DNA of 14,995 bases. It comes from CAZKUN01 sp964555935. GTDB lineage: Bacteria > Armatimonadota > Zipacnadia > Zipacnadales > VGFC01. The stretch covers positions 1 through 14,995 of the forward strand of contig CAZKUN010000225.1 in the NCBI GenBank assembly GCA_964555935.1, given 5' to 3'. Below, piece after piece: positions 7,178 to 14,407 of this stretch. Position 1 is the first letter of the stretch. Every line of letters starts with the position of its first letter. Both the position numbers and the translations under genes were made by a program. The notes beneath the pieces were generated by a model. That model was given only the letters and a program-made list of their open reading frames with translations. It was not told the DNA's origin and ran no database searches.

Positions 7178-8168
7178 GCTGGGCTTGTGTCGCGCCTTCG
7201 CCGTCGGACGTGGGGGCGGGCTCGGCGGACACCTCATCGACGCGGTTCATCTTGACCTGTGGGATCAGATCGATGATCTGCTCCTTGGTGCAGGCGGCGT
7301 TGCCGAAGGATGCGGCGTTGGCGGCTCCGGCAGCGCATCCCCAGCGGAAACACTCGTCAAAATCGCGCCCGAGCAGAGATGCGGATGCGAACCCAGCGAC
7401 CATCGCATCGCCGCAGCCCACCGTGCTGACCACCTCGACTTTGGGGGGCGTGGCATACCACGCGCCCTGTTTACGCGTGGACGCCACCGCACCGTGACCG
7501 CCCATGCTTACGATGACGATGCTCACGCCCGTCTTGTTGACTTCCCGAGCGAGCGCCAGCGCGTGCTGCGTGCTCTGGACGGGACTGTCCTTGAGCGTCG
7601 ACAGCTCGTCAATGTTAGGCTTTATCAGCAGCGGAACGCCCTTGACGCCCTCGGCCAATAGTTCGTCGCGCGTGTCGAGCATCGTGGGGACGCCCGCTCG
7701 GCGGCCCATGGCGACCAATTCGGCGTAGATGGAGTGAGGGACGCCGCGTGGCGCGCTGCCCGACAACACGGCGCAGGTCGATTTGGCGAGGAGTTCGTTC
7801 CACTTGACCTTGAGCTTCTCGACCTCCGACGGCGCCACAAGCGGTCCCGGCTCGTCCACGCGCGTTTGCTGCTTGCCCTTACGATTCACAACGTTGATGC
7901 AGACGCGAGGCTCCTCCTCGATGTCGACGAAATCCGTCAACACGCCCTCGCTGCGGAGGTTCTTGGCGATGAACAGGCCACCCGCCCCGCCGGCAAATCC
8001 GGAGACGATGGTCTCAACGTCGAGCCGGTGGGCGATCCGAGCCACATTGATGCCCTTGCCGCCGGCGTGGACCTGCGTTCGCTGGGGTCGGTAATGAACG
8101 CCCGCGCGGAAACCGTCGACGTCGTACGTTCGGTCAATACCGGCATTCAGGCACAGAACAGTAAGCAC
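7170..8168 (-). CDS. PfkB-family sugar kinase, 1-phosphofructokinase-like
   Basis: A 332-residue kinase of the PfkB (ribokinase-like) family. The N-terminal LNAGIDRTYDVDGFRAGVHYR (7-27) and AGGKGINVAR (35-44) match the 1-phosphofructokinase/tagatose-6-phosphate kinase branch. LSGSAPRGVP (135-144), KPNIDEL (183-189) and the catalytic loop STVGCGDAMVAGF (248-260, base Asp254) complete the signature. It would phosphorylate a fructose or tagatose phosphate to a bisphosphate in the cytoplasm. The usual Ala of G-A-G-D is Cys252. The C-terminal 25 residues look like a disordered tail. The start is a GTG (8168-8166) with AGGG upstream, and the N-terminus lines up with family starts. A good promoter lies 60-90 bases upstream. 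No fructose PTS gene is nearby, so the exact substrate is open. Confidence 0.88.
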   Translation of the reverse strand: MLTVLCLNAGIDRTYDVDGFRAGVHYRPQRTQVHAGGKGINVARIAHRLDVETIVSGFAGGAGGLFIAKNLRSEGVLTDFVDIEEEPRVCINVVNRKGKQQTRVDEPGPLVAPSEVEKLKVKWNELLAKSTCAVLSGSAPRGVPHSIYAELVAMGRRAGVPTMLDTRDELLAEGVKGVPLLIKPNIDELSTLKDSPVQSTQHALALAREVNKTGVSIVIVSMGGHGAVASTRKQGAWYATPPKVEVVSTVGCGDAMVAGFASASLLGRDFDECFRWGCAAGAANAASFGNAACTKEQIIDLIPQVKMNRVDEVSAEPAPTSDGEGATQAQPL

Positions 8169-8230
8169 TGGGCACCCTAGTCAGAGGCCGTTGATTGACG
8201 CCACGAACCCACGTACTCGCGGGTACGGAG

Positions 8231-8260
8231 ATTATACCAAAGGAAGACATGGCAGCGCAA
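8231..8260 (-). promoter_or_regulatory. Sigma70-type promoter for the sugar kinase
   Basis: On the minus strand TTGCGC (8260-8255) and a perfect TATAAT (8236-8231) are separated by 18 bases. A TGG directly before the TATAAT could act as an extended -10. Transcription would start near 8224, giving a leader of about 55 bases before the GTG at 8168. Confidence 0.65.
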
Positions 8261-8268
8261 CGACGGGG

Positions 8269-8306
8269 GACCCGCGACGGGTCACGAGGCGGGTCCGGAG
8301 ACCCGC
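8269..8306 (+). repeat. Paired short hairpins upstream of the sugar kinase promoter
   Basis: GACCCG/CGGGTC (8269-8274 and 8278-8283) is followed by GCGGGTC/GACCCGC (8289-8295 and 8300-8306) with loop CGGA. The two stems share the GACCC core, so alternative cross-pairing is possible. AGGCATGG follows, a different tail from CTACGACGG. The pair lies just upstream of the -35 of the sugar kinase promoter. Confidence 0.6.
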
Positions 8307-8389
8307 AGGCATGGACAGCAGGGCGGCTGGCCACGGGAAGCGGCAATGGTGTGATATCGGTCATAGAGCACTTCGTGGGGTCTGGAGGG

Positions 8390-8418
8390 TTGTCAAGCGT
8401 GGACGCGCGTGCTAAACT
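8390..8418 (+). promoter_or_regulatory. Sigma70-type promoter for the exported barrel protein
   Basis: TTGTCA (8390-8395) and TAAACT (8413-8418) are separated by exactly 17 bases. The start would be near 8425, leaving about 109 bases of leader before the ATG at 8534. Confidence 0.6.
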
Positions 8419-8533
8419 CGCTGGCAACTGCAGAAGGACGGCCACCTGCCAGTTCTCAGGGGCGGACTCCCGGACGAGCGTTCCCGAGGATCAGACAGTG
8501 TTCGCGGTCGTCATAAAGGGAGGACACATCTTC

Positions 8534-9196
8534 ATGTTTCGTGCCTTGCTCGCAGCAGTAATCCTCGTGGCCCTCACGGTCACACCGTGTCTCGCGCAGG
8601 ATGACCTCGGGGCGCCGCTGACTGGCGCACCCAGCATCCTGGGCTCGACCGGCGCGCTCATCACACCGACGACCCAGATCAACCCCGAGACGTACTCCGT
8701 TGGTTACCATTGGCTCAACGACACGTTTGACGGTGTATTCAAAGTCAATCTGTCCCCGATCGAGCAGCTCGAAGTCGGTGCCGCCTTCTTCCAGCCCGCG
8801 GGCGCCGGGGCGGACCAGACGGTCTTCAACGCTAAGTACCTCGTGGCGGAGGAAGACGAAGACAGCCCGGCGCTCGCCATTGGCGTGTGGGATGCCACCA
8901 ACGAGTTCGGGCTCGACGCGATGTGGTACGGCATTGTCAGCAAGACGATCGACGGCGAAGTTCCGTTGACGATCAACCTTGGTGGCTCGACCGGCGGAAT
9001 TGTTGACGGCATCTTCGGCAGCGTGATCGCGGGCCTGCACGAAGACGTGGACTTCCTCGGCGAGTACGACTCCTCGGAGGTCAACTTCGGCGTCCGCGTC
9101 CGTCCGTGGGAAGGCGTCAACGTCGACCTGTTTAGCGTCGACAATGGCGTTGACCGCGAGTTTGGCCTCGGTGCCGGCTACACCTCCGACTGGTAG
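8534..9196 (+). CDS. Small exported beta-barrel-like protein, possibly YjbH-like
   Basis: A 220-residue protein. The ATG at 8534 is chosen because AAAGGGAGGA lies 9 bases before it and a clean Sec signal peptide follows (MFRALLAAVILVALTVTPCLA, about 1-21). The frame is open upstream to 8195, but that part is not protein-like. The mature protein has alternating beta-strand patterns with many Gly, Asp and aromatic residues. GSTGALITPTTQINPETYSVGYH (about 37-59) recalls the start of YjbH-type outer-membrane proteins. The C-terminus GLGAGYTSDW ends in an aromatic residue, as outer-membrane barrels often do. At this length it would make a small barrel. Its own promoter and terminator-like hairpin mark it as a single-gene unit. 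The family assignment is tentative; export is well supported. Confidence 0.82.
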   Translation: MFRALLAAVILVALTVTPCLAQDDLGAPLTGAPSILGSTGALITPTTQINPETYSVGYHWLNDTFDGVFKVNLSPIEQLEVGAAFFQPAGAGADQTVFNAKYLVAEEDEDSPALAIGVWDATNEFGLDAMWYGIVSKTIDGEVPLTINLGGSTGGIVDGIFGSVIAGLHEDVDFLGEYDSSEVNFGVRVRPWEGVNVDLFSVDNGVDREFGLGAGYTSDW

Positions 9197-9234
9197 GGCG
9201 TAGGCGCATCGGACCGCACATATCGCAGCAACCA

Positions 9235-9269
9235 CGCAGCCCGGGCCGCCAAGGCGGACCCGGGCTGCG
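9235..9269 (+). terminator. Terminator-like hairpin after the barrel protein gene
   Basis: A GC-rich stem of 16 pairs (left arm 9235-9250, right arm 9253-9269) with loop AA and one bulged A at 9258. It is followed by GCTTATT rather than a full T-run. Its place, 38 bases after the stop, fits an intrinsic terminator. Confidence 0.65.
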
Positions 9270-9369
9270 CGCTTATTGAGCGGCGTCGGCGAGGCCGAAA
9301 GGGGGCGCGAGGCGGCGCGAGGAATGTCTGCGCGGCGGACGAGGGAAATCGCCGGACCAGGAGAGCATC

Positions 9370-10296
9370 ATGAAGGATCGCTTTCAGGGCGCGCTGGTTG
9401 GGCTGGCCGTCGGAGATGCTCTGGGATTCCCGGTCGAGTTCATCGGCTCAGACGAGATCCGGCGGCGACATGGCCCGCGTGGCGTCACGGACTTTGAGCC
9501 GTCTCACTCCCACCCGAAAGGCTCCTACACCGACGACACGCAGATGAGCCTGGCGATCGCCAACGCGCTCACCCGCGCGGGCGAGGGATCGCTGGACCAA
9601 GTCATGGCGGCAGTGGGCGAGGAACTGATTGCGTGGGCAACAAGCCCCGATAACAACCGCGCGCCCGGCAGCACGACGATGAGCGCGTGTCGAAGACTGG
9701 CGGCGGGGCGGCCGTGGCGCGATAGCGGCATCCCGGAATCGAAGGGCTGCGGCTCCGCCATTCGAACGGCGCCGATCGGGCTTTACTACCATAACGACCG
9801 CGGGCGGCTGATGGAGGTTGGCGCGGCCAGCAGCCTCGCGACGCACGGACACGCGTGCGCCGTCGCGGGCGCGCAGGCAAACGCGCTGGCAGTAGCGCTT
9901 GCCCTCGAGAAGACGCCGCCGGAGGAGATACTCGCGGCGATCACCGAGAGCGGCGGCGCGATCACGCCTGAGTTCTCAGCGAAGCTTAGCCTAGTACCCG
10001 ACATGCTGGCGCTCCCGCCTGACGGCGCCTTCGACCAACTCGGAGATGCGTGGGTCGCCGAGGAGGCCATGGCGTGCGCCATGTACTGCTTCATGCGCTC
10101 GCCCGAGGACTACCGCGCAGCTGTCCTCACCGCCGCGAACGCCAGCGGCGACTCGGACTCGATCGCATGCATCGCCGGAGGGATCTCGGGCGCGTACAAC
10201 GGTCTGGCGGCGGTGCCCGATGAGTGGGTGAAAGGCGTTGAGAATAGCGCGGGGTTGCTGGAGACGGCGGAGAGGCTCTGTGAGGCGGCGGGATGA
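9370..10296 (+). CDS. ADP-ribosylglycohydrolase family protein (DraG/ARH-like)
   Basis: A 308-residue protein of the ADP-ribosylglycohydrolase fold, which uses two magnesium ions to remove ADP-ribose from proteins or related substrates. The start MKDRFQGALVGLAVGDALGFPVEF gives the N-terminal GxxxGDALG motif. YTDDTQM (53-59) holds the first metal-binding Asp pair. GCGSAIRTAPIG and THGHACA are the middle motifs. ASGDSDSIACIAGGISGAYNG, with GDSDS at 260-264, holds the second metal site. All catalytic elements are present. The ATG has GGAG upstream (CCAGGAGAGCATC). No matching ADP-ribosyltransferase or nitrogenase gene is nearby, so the substrate is unknown. It lies 231 bases upstream of dxr on the same strand, with repeats between, so co-transcription is doubtful. 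Confidence 0.93.
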   Translation: MKDRFQGALVGLAVGDALGFPVEFIGSDEIRRRHGPRGVTDFEPSHSHPKGSYTDDTQMSLAIANALTRAGEGSLDQVMAAVGEELIAWATSPDNNRAPGSTTMSACRRLAAGRPWRDSGIPESKGCGSAIRTAPIGLYYHNDRGRLMEVGAASSLATHGHACAVAGAQANALAVALALEKTPPEEILAAITESGGAITPEFSAKLSLVPDMLALPPDGAFDQLGDAWVAEEAMACAMYCFMRSPEDYRAAVLTAANASGDSDSIACIAGGISGAYNGLAAVPDEWVKGVENSAGLLETAERLCEAAG

Positions 10297-10312
10297 GGCG
10301 GGACACGGCGAG

Positions 10313-10333
10313 GCGAGCTGGAAGCTCGCGGTC
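10313..10333 (+). repeat. Short hairpin, GGTC-tail type
   Basis: GCGAGC (10313-10318) pairs with GCTCGC (10324-10329) around TGGAA, followed by GGTC. The same loop and GGTC tail occur at 14284-14304 with a different stem (GCCGGC). It lies 16 bases past the ADP-ribosylglycohydrolase stop. Confidence 0.65.
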
Positions 10334-10363
10334 GAAGACGCGGACGGAGGATTGGGGATCTTA

Positions 10364-10411
10364 GTGTCAGACACCCGTTTTGCGTAAGGCGGCAAAACAA
10401 GTGTCCGACAC
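10364..10411 (-). repeat. Long hairpin repeat, copy 3 (distant)
   Basis: The same 48-base design as the copies at 1757 and 1944, about 8.4 kb away. Arms are 20 bases with an 8-base loop (GTAAGGCG). The inner stem is now GTTTTGC/GCAAAAC, so the T.T mismatch of the other copies is repaired. The outer right arm reads GTGTCCGACAC; the resulting A.C on the plus strand is a G.U on the minus strand. It is flanked by purine-rich sequence as in the array. Confidence 0.88.
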
Positions 10412-10454
10412 AGGTAGGAGAGGGTGGGAGTGAGATGAGGGACGGCGGAGGAGA

Positions 10455-10479
10455 GGGATTGGGAGAGGGGCGGGGAGGG
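10455..10479 (+). other. G-quadruplex-capable tract upstream of dxr
   Basis: Five runs of three or more G (10455-10457, 10461-10463, 10467-10470, 10472-10475, 10477-10479) are separated by loops of 1-3 bases (ATT, AGA, C, A). The tract lies on the coding strand, about 50 bases before the dxr start, inside a purine-rich stretch that follows the long hairpin. It may be only part of that repeat's flank. Confidence 0.6.
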
Positions 10480-10527
10480 CAAGATGGTGCTTGGCAGGCG
10501 GCAACGAATTTCTGAGGATCGAATAAC

Positions 10528-11688
10528 GTGACTCCGAAACGCATTGTGATACTTGGGTCGACAGGATCGATCGGCGTCCAGACGCTTGATGTGGTGCGGA
10601 ATCTCCCTGGGCAGATCGAGGTTGTCGGACTGGCGGCGGCGCGAAATGTCGATGAACTGGCCAAGCAGGCCGTCGAATTCGGCGCCCACGCGTGCATCAC
10701 CGATACGGCGCTCGTGCCGCGGCTCGCGGAAGCGATGAAAGATGCGCCGGGAGAGGCCTCCGGAGGACAAGAGGAACTCGTCGCGATGGCCGCGCTGCCC
10801 GAGGCGGATCTGGTGGTCGGGGCAGTATCAGGGCTAGCGGGACTCGCGCCGGTGATGGCGGCGCTAGAGGCCGGCAACGACATCGCTCTGGCCAACAAGG
10901 AGCCGCTCGTGGCGGCTGGAGAGCTAGTCACGAGCGCCGCGTCGCGCGCGGGCGCGAAAATCCTCCCCGTGGATAGCGAGATATCGGCCGTCTTCCAGGC
11001 ACTGAAAGGCGAGGACCGCGGATGCATCGGCAAGCTGATGCTGACCGCATCGGGCGGGCCTTTCTCGAGGCTATCACACGAGGAACTGAAGCACGTTACG
11101 GCTGCTCAGGCGCTCGACCACCCGACATGGAAAATGGGCAAGAAAGTCACGATCGATTCGGCGACGCTGGCGAACAAGGGCTTCGAGCTTTTTGAGTTGC
11201 ACTGGATGTTTGGGGTGCCATTTGACCAGATCGAGGTTGTTGTACATCATCAGAGCATCATTCACTCGGCCATCGAGTTCTGTGACGGATCCATCATCGC
11301 GCAGATGGGTACGCCGGACATGCGCACGGCCATCCAGTACGCGCTGTTCCACCCGGATCGGCAGCGGAACGATTTGCCGCGACTGAGTCTGGCGGAGCTA
11401 GGGCAGCTTACGTTTGCGCGGCCCGATGTGGACCGCTTCCCATGCCTGCGGTTGGCGTACGATGCCGGGCGCGCGGGGCAGACGTATCCGGCGGTTCTCA
11501 ACGGCGCCGACGAAGAAGCCGTCGACCTGTTCCTGGCGGGGCGCATCGGGTTCTTGGACATCCCCCGGGCCATCGAGGATTCGCTGCAGGCGCACGACCC
11601 GAGCGCGGTCGCGACGCTGGCTGATGTGATACTCGCGGACACGTGGGCGAGGGAGTTCGTGCGGGAGAGGTTTGGCGGGGCGGAGTGA
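10528..11688 (+). CDS. dxr: 1-deoxy-D-xylulose 5-phosphate reductoisomerase
   Basis: Second enzyme of the MEP isoprenoid pathway, converting DXP to MEP with NADPH and a divalent metal in the cytoplasm. The 386-residue product is full length. Visible motifs are the NADPH-binding GSTGSIG (10-16), ALANKEPLV, PVDSE with metal ligands Asp149 and Glu151, LTASGGPF, the flexible-loop HPTWKMGKK, NKGFELFE with the third metal Glu, and HHQSIIHS. The residue after the second metal ligand is Ile152, where E. coli and most others have His (DSEHNAIFQ in E. coli). The start is GTG, with GAGG 11 bases upstream; the IVILGSTGSIG stretch begins at the expected distance. It opens the dxr-rseP-ispG-proS cluster, an order seen in many bacteria, although cdsA and uppS, often upstream elsewhere, are absent here. 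Confidence 0.97.
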   Translation: MTPKRIVILGSTGSIGVQTLDVVRNLPGQIEVVGLAAARNVDELAKQAVEFGAHACITDTALVPRLAEAMKDAPGEASGGQEELVAMAALPEADLVVGAVSGLAGLAPVMAALEAGNDIALANKEPLVAAGELVTSAASRAGAKILPVDSEISAVFQALKGEDRGCIGKLMLTASGGPFSRLSHEELKHVTAAQALDHPTWKMGKKVTIDSATLANKGFELFELHWMFGVPFDQIEVVVHHQSIIHSAIEFCDGSIIAQMGTPDMRTAIQYALFHPDRQRNDLPRLSLAELGQLTFARPDVDRFPCLRLAYDAGRAGQTYPAVLNGADEEAVDLFLAGRIGFLDIPRAIEDSLQAHDPSAVATLADVILADTWAREFVRERFGGAE

Positions 11689-11698
11689 GGGTTGACGT

Positions 11699-11719
11699 CG
11701 ACGATCGGAACGATCGTCG
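11699..11719 (+). repeat. Short hairpin between dxr and rseP
   Basis: CGACGATCG (11699-11707) pairs with CGATCGTCG (11711-11719) around GAA. Almost the same stem appears at 2034-2054. CATAGGATCG follows, with no T-run, so it is better read as a repeat than as a terminator. Confidence 0.65.
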
Positions 11720-11778
11720 CATAGGATCGTACAAGGCGGTGTTGGTAAGGACCCCGACGGCTTGAGGCAGAGGTAACG

Positions 11779-13182
11779 ATGCTAGCGGTACTAGACCAAC
11801 TTGCTCACTCGGTATTGGCGGTAGTCTTCATCCTCGGGAGCTGCGTTTTCGTTCACGAGCTGGGGCACTTCGTCGCGGCTCGTATCTTCGGCATGCGGGT
11901 CGAGGAGTTCATGCTCGGCTTCCCGCCGCGGCTGGTATCGGTGCAGCGGGGAGAAACGCGATACGGGCTCGGGCTGATCGCGTTCGGTGGCTTCTGCAAG
12001 ATCGCGGGGATGGAGCCGGGGCAGCAGCATGTCGATGGAGGCTTCTACAGCAGGCCGCGCTGGGCGCAGGTGATCGTGCTGGTGGCGGGCGCGGCGATGA
12101 ACGTTGTGCTGGCGGCGGCGATCTTCGTGTACGTGGGCATCAACTACGGAATCCCGGTGAGCCAGGTCGATCCGCCGACGATCGCTAGCGTCCACCGAGG
12201 GAACGTGCCCGCGCGCCAGGCGGGGCTTCTGCCGGGCGACTCAATTATAGCCGTGGATGGGCACACGAACTCGCTCAAGCTCGCGACTATCGAGGATGGC
12301 GGCAAGGCGGACAAGCTAGGCCTGCAGGTCGGCGACGTCATCATGCGCGTGGGCGAGACGGACATCGGCGTGCCGGCTGAACTCGTGGAATACGTGCGCG
12401 ACGCCGAACCGGAGGCCGAGGTCGAAGTTACGTACGCGCGCCATCCCAATGAGGCCGAAGCAGTCGCGCTTAAGATCACGGGAACGATCGATGACTTCGG
12501 CCTGCCCGCGACACCAGCATCAACCGACGACGTGGCGGAGGCGTGGAGTTGCACGTTCGCCGATCTCGACGCGCCCGCGCTGACGCCGTACATCTGGAAA
12601 CACATCGACGACGCCATCATGCTGACGATCAGCCGAGATGGGCAGCAGATGCCTCTCCCGATTACGCCGGCGGCAAAGGCGGTTCAGGTCCGCAAGCTGG
12701 ACGAGGCGGGCGAGGAGTACACGGATCGCATCACGATCGGTCGCATCGGCATCAACTGGGCGTGGGTCCGCGATCACGACCCGAAGAGAGCGCTCGTGGT
12801 TGGCGTGACCGGGTCGTATAGCATCATGAAGCAGATGGGCCAGTGGCTCATTGACATCGTGCGGGGCAAGCAGAAGTTCGACGGCGTTGGCCCCGTTGGG
12901 ATCATCGCGCTCACCGCGGAGCAATCGAGTTACGGCTGGGAGCCCGTGCTGGAACTGTGCGCGCTGATCAGCCTGAACCTGGCGATCATAAACCTGCTGC
13001 CGATTCCCATTGTGGACGGCGGGCGGGTGATTCTCATCGGCTACGAAGCGCTCGTAAACCGACGCATCAGCGAACAGCGCGAGATCCAATGGCTGATCGC
13101 GGGCGTCGTGTTCATTGCCGTCGTGTTCGTCACTATCACGTTCAGGGATGTGTTCAACCTCGTCAAACACGGCACCCCCTAA
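11779..13182 (+). CDS. rseP: RIP metalloprotease RseP (site-2 protease family)
   Basis: An intramembrane zinc protease of the inner membrane. In E. coli RseP cleaves the anti-sigma factor RseA and leftover signal peptides; the target here is not visible. Length is 467 residues. HELGH (26-30) in the first membrane helix provides the zinc His pair and catalytic Glu. FGGF and a second hydrophobic helix (VIVLVAGAAMNVVLAAAIFVYVG) follow. NLLPIPIVDGG (405-415) is the second active-site motif, with Asp413 as third zinc ligand. A last membrane segment ends the protein. Between the active-site halves are PDZ-like sequences: ARQAGLLPGDSIIAVDG, directly followed by a fuller one (DKLGLQVGDVIMRVGETDIG). 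The ATG has AGAGG upstream. The 3' end overlaps the probable ispG start. Confidence 0.95.
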   Translation: MLAVLDQLAHSVLAVVFILGSCVFVHELGHFVAARIFGMRVEEFMLGFPPRLVSVQRGETRYGLGLIAFGGFCKIAGMEPGQQHVDGGFYSRPRWAQVIVLVAGAAMNVVLAAAIFVYVGINYGIPVSQVDPPTIASVHRGNVPARQAGLLPGDSIIAVDGHTNSLKLATIEDGGKADKLGLQVGDVIMRVGETDIGVPAELVEYVRDAEPEAEVEVTYARHPNEAEAVALKITGTIDDFGLPATPASTDDVAEAWSCTFADLDAPALTPYIWKHIDDAIMLTISRDGQQMPLPITPAAKAVQVRKLDEAGEEYTDRITIGRIGINWAWVRDHDPKRALVVGVTGSYSIMKQMGQWLIDIVRGKQKFDGVGPVGIIALTAEQSSYGWEPVLELCALISLNLAIINLLPIPIVDGGRVILIGYEALVNRRISEQREIQWLIAGVVFIAVVFVTITFRDVFNLVKHGTP

Positions 13183-14272
13183 CTCAGAGCGGTCCGGGCA
13201 CAGCATCGCCCCGCCGACGCGACGCGTCTCGCGCGAGATCAGCGTGGGCGGCGTTCGCATCGGCGGCGGAGCGGCCGTGTCCGTCCAGTCCATGGGCAAG
13301 TGCCCCACGACCGACGTCGACGCCGTGCTGGCGCAGATCGAGGCGGTCGAGCAGGCGGGCGCGGACTTCATGCGTCTGGCAATTCCCGATACCGAAGCGC
13401 TCTCCGCGTTCGGGAGAATCAGGGAGCGGTCTCCCCTACCCCTCGTGGCGGACATCCACTTCGACCACAAGCTGGCAATCGGCGCGGCGGAAGCGGGCGC
13501 GGACAAGCTGAGGATCAACCCCGGCAACATCGGCAGCGATGAGCGCGTGGCGGCCGTCGCCGAGGCGGCGAACGCGCGCGGGATTCCCATTCGCGTCGGC
13601 GTCAACGCCGGATCGCTGGAATCGGGCGTGGCGGAGAAGCATGGCGGAGCGACGCCGGCAGCGCTCTGCGAGAGCGCGCTGCGTAACGTCGAGCGACTGG
13701 CAGACGTGGGGTTTACCAACGTGGCGGTCTCGATCAAGGCGTCTGACGTCGCGCGGACGGTTGAGGCGAACCGCCAGTTCGCGCAGAGCTGCGACGTGCC
13801 GATTCACTTGGGCATCACGGAGGCGGGCTTTGGGCTCTCTGGAGTGGTGGGTTCTTCTATCGGGCTCGGGCTGTTGCTCTATGAGGGCATTGGTGATACC
13901 ATTCGGGTCTCGCTGACGGAGCCCCCCGAGAACGAGGTCGCCGTTGGGCTTGAGATCCTGAAGGCTCTCGGCCTCAGAGGCGGCGCGAGGCTGGTCTCGT
14001 GCCCGACATGCGGACGGTGCCGGGTGGACATGCGCCCGGTTGCGGAGGCGGTGCGCGATGGGCTGAAGGGTATCTCAGCCGACATCACTGTGGCCGTGAT
14101 GGGGTGTGAAGTGAACGGTCCCGGTGAGGCCAAGGATGCGGATCTCGGGATCGCGTCAGGCGCGGGACGGGCGCTTCTGTTCGTGAAAGGCGAGAAGCGC
14201 CACACGGTGCCGATCGAGGATGCGGCGGAGACGCTGCTGGCGGAGGCGAGGAAGCTGGTGGAGGACGGGTGA
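13148..14272 (+). CDS. ispG: 4-hydroxy-3-methylbut-2-en-1-yl diphosphate synthase
   Basis: Penultimate MEP-pathway enzyme: an iron-sulfur protein converting MEcPP to HMBPP in the cytoplasm. The family starts close to SREISVGGVRIGGGAAVSVQSM, and the TIM-barrel motifs LVADIHFDHKLA and KLRINPGNIG follow. The 4Fe-4S ligands in SCPTCGRC (Cys285, Cys288) and MGCEVNGPGEA (Cys320, Glu327) are all present, with the spacing of E. coli IspG. The start is uncertain. No ATG, GTG or TTG exists in frame between the rseP stop and the conserved domain. The choices are ATG 13148 (374 residues, chosen) or ATG 13115 (385 residues), both inside the end of rseP and neither with a strong ribosome binding site. Translation is probably coupled to rseP. 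Confidence 0.93.
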   Translation: MCSTSSNTAPPNSERSGHSIAPPTRRVSREISVGGVRIGGGAAVSVQSMGKCPTTDVDAVLAQIEAVEQAGADFMRLAIPDTEALSAFGRIRERSPLPLVADIHFDHKLAIGAAEAGADKLRINPGNIGSDERVAAVAEAANARGIPIRVGVNAGSLESGVAEKHGGATPAALCESALRNVERLADVGFTNVAVSIKASDVARTVEANRQFAQSCDVPIHLGITEAGFGLSGVVGSSIGLGLLLYEGIGDTIRVSLTEPPENEVAVGLEILKALGLRGGARLVSCPTCGRCRVDMRPVAEAVRDGLKGISADITVAVMGCEVNGPGEAKDADLGIASGAGRALLFVKGEKRHTVPIEDAAETLLAEARKLVEDG

Positions 14273-14283
14273 CACCAACGGCT

Positions 14284-14304
14284 GCCGGCTGGAAGCCGGC
14301 GGTC
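14284..14304 (+). repeat. Short hairpin, GGTC-tail type
   Basis: GCCGGC (14284-14289) pairs with GCCGGC (14295-14300) around TGGAA, followed by GGTC. It shares loop and tail with 10313-10333 while the stem differs. It lies 11 bases past the ispG stop. Confidence 0.65.
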
Positions 14305-14394
14305 CAGTCAGGCTACATTGGGTGCAGGTAGAGGCGTGGGAGAATCGTGGGATGGTGGGACGCATACAGGTCGCACGCGTGTAGAGAATCACCT

Positions 14395-14400
14395 GGAGGG
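14395..14400 (+). promoter_or_regulatory. Ribosome binding site that fixes the proS start
   Basis: GGAGGG lies 7 bases before the TTG at 14408. This is the strongest Shine-Dalgarno match in the area and decides in favour of a TTG start for proS. Confidence 0.8.
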
Positions 14401-14407
14401 TTGACCG

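Larger units (their letters stand above)
8169..8533. other. Divergent intergenic control region
   Basis: A 365-base gap between the minus-strand sugar kinase and the plus-strand exported barrel protein. It holds a minus-strand promoter (8231-8260), a hairpin pair (8269-8306), and a plus-strand promoter (8390-8418) with about 110 bases of leader. A dyad CGTAC/GTACG (8212-8216 and 8223-8227) overlaps the predicted start of the sugar kinase transcript and could be an operator. The plus frame is open back to 8195 but lacks coding character there. Confidence 0.7.

Noticed and set aside
8195..8533. Upstream extension of the barrel protein to an ATG at 8195
   Set aside because: The extra region is not protein-like, contains the promoter and hairpins, and would hide the signal peptide; the ATG at 8534 has a strong Shine-Dalgarno sequence.
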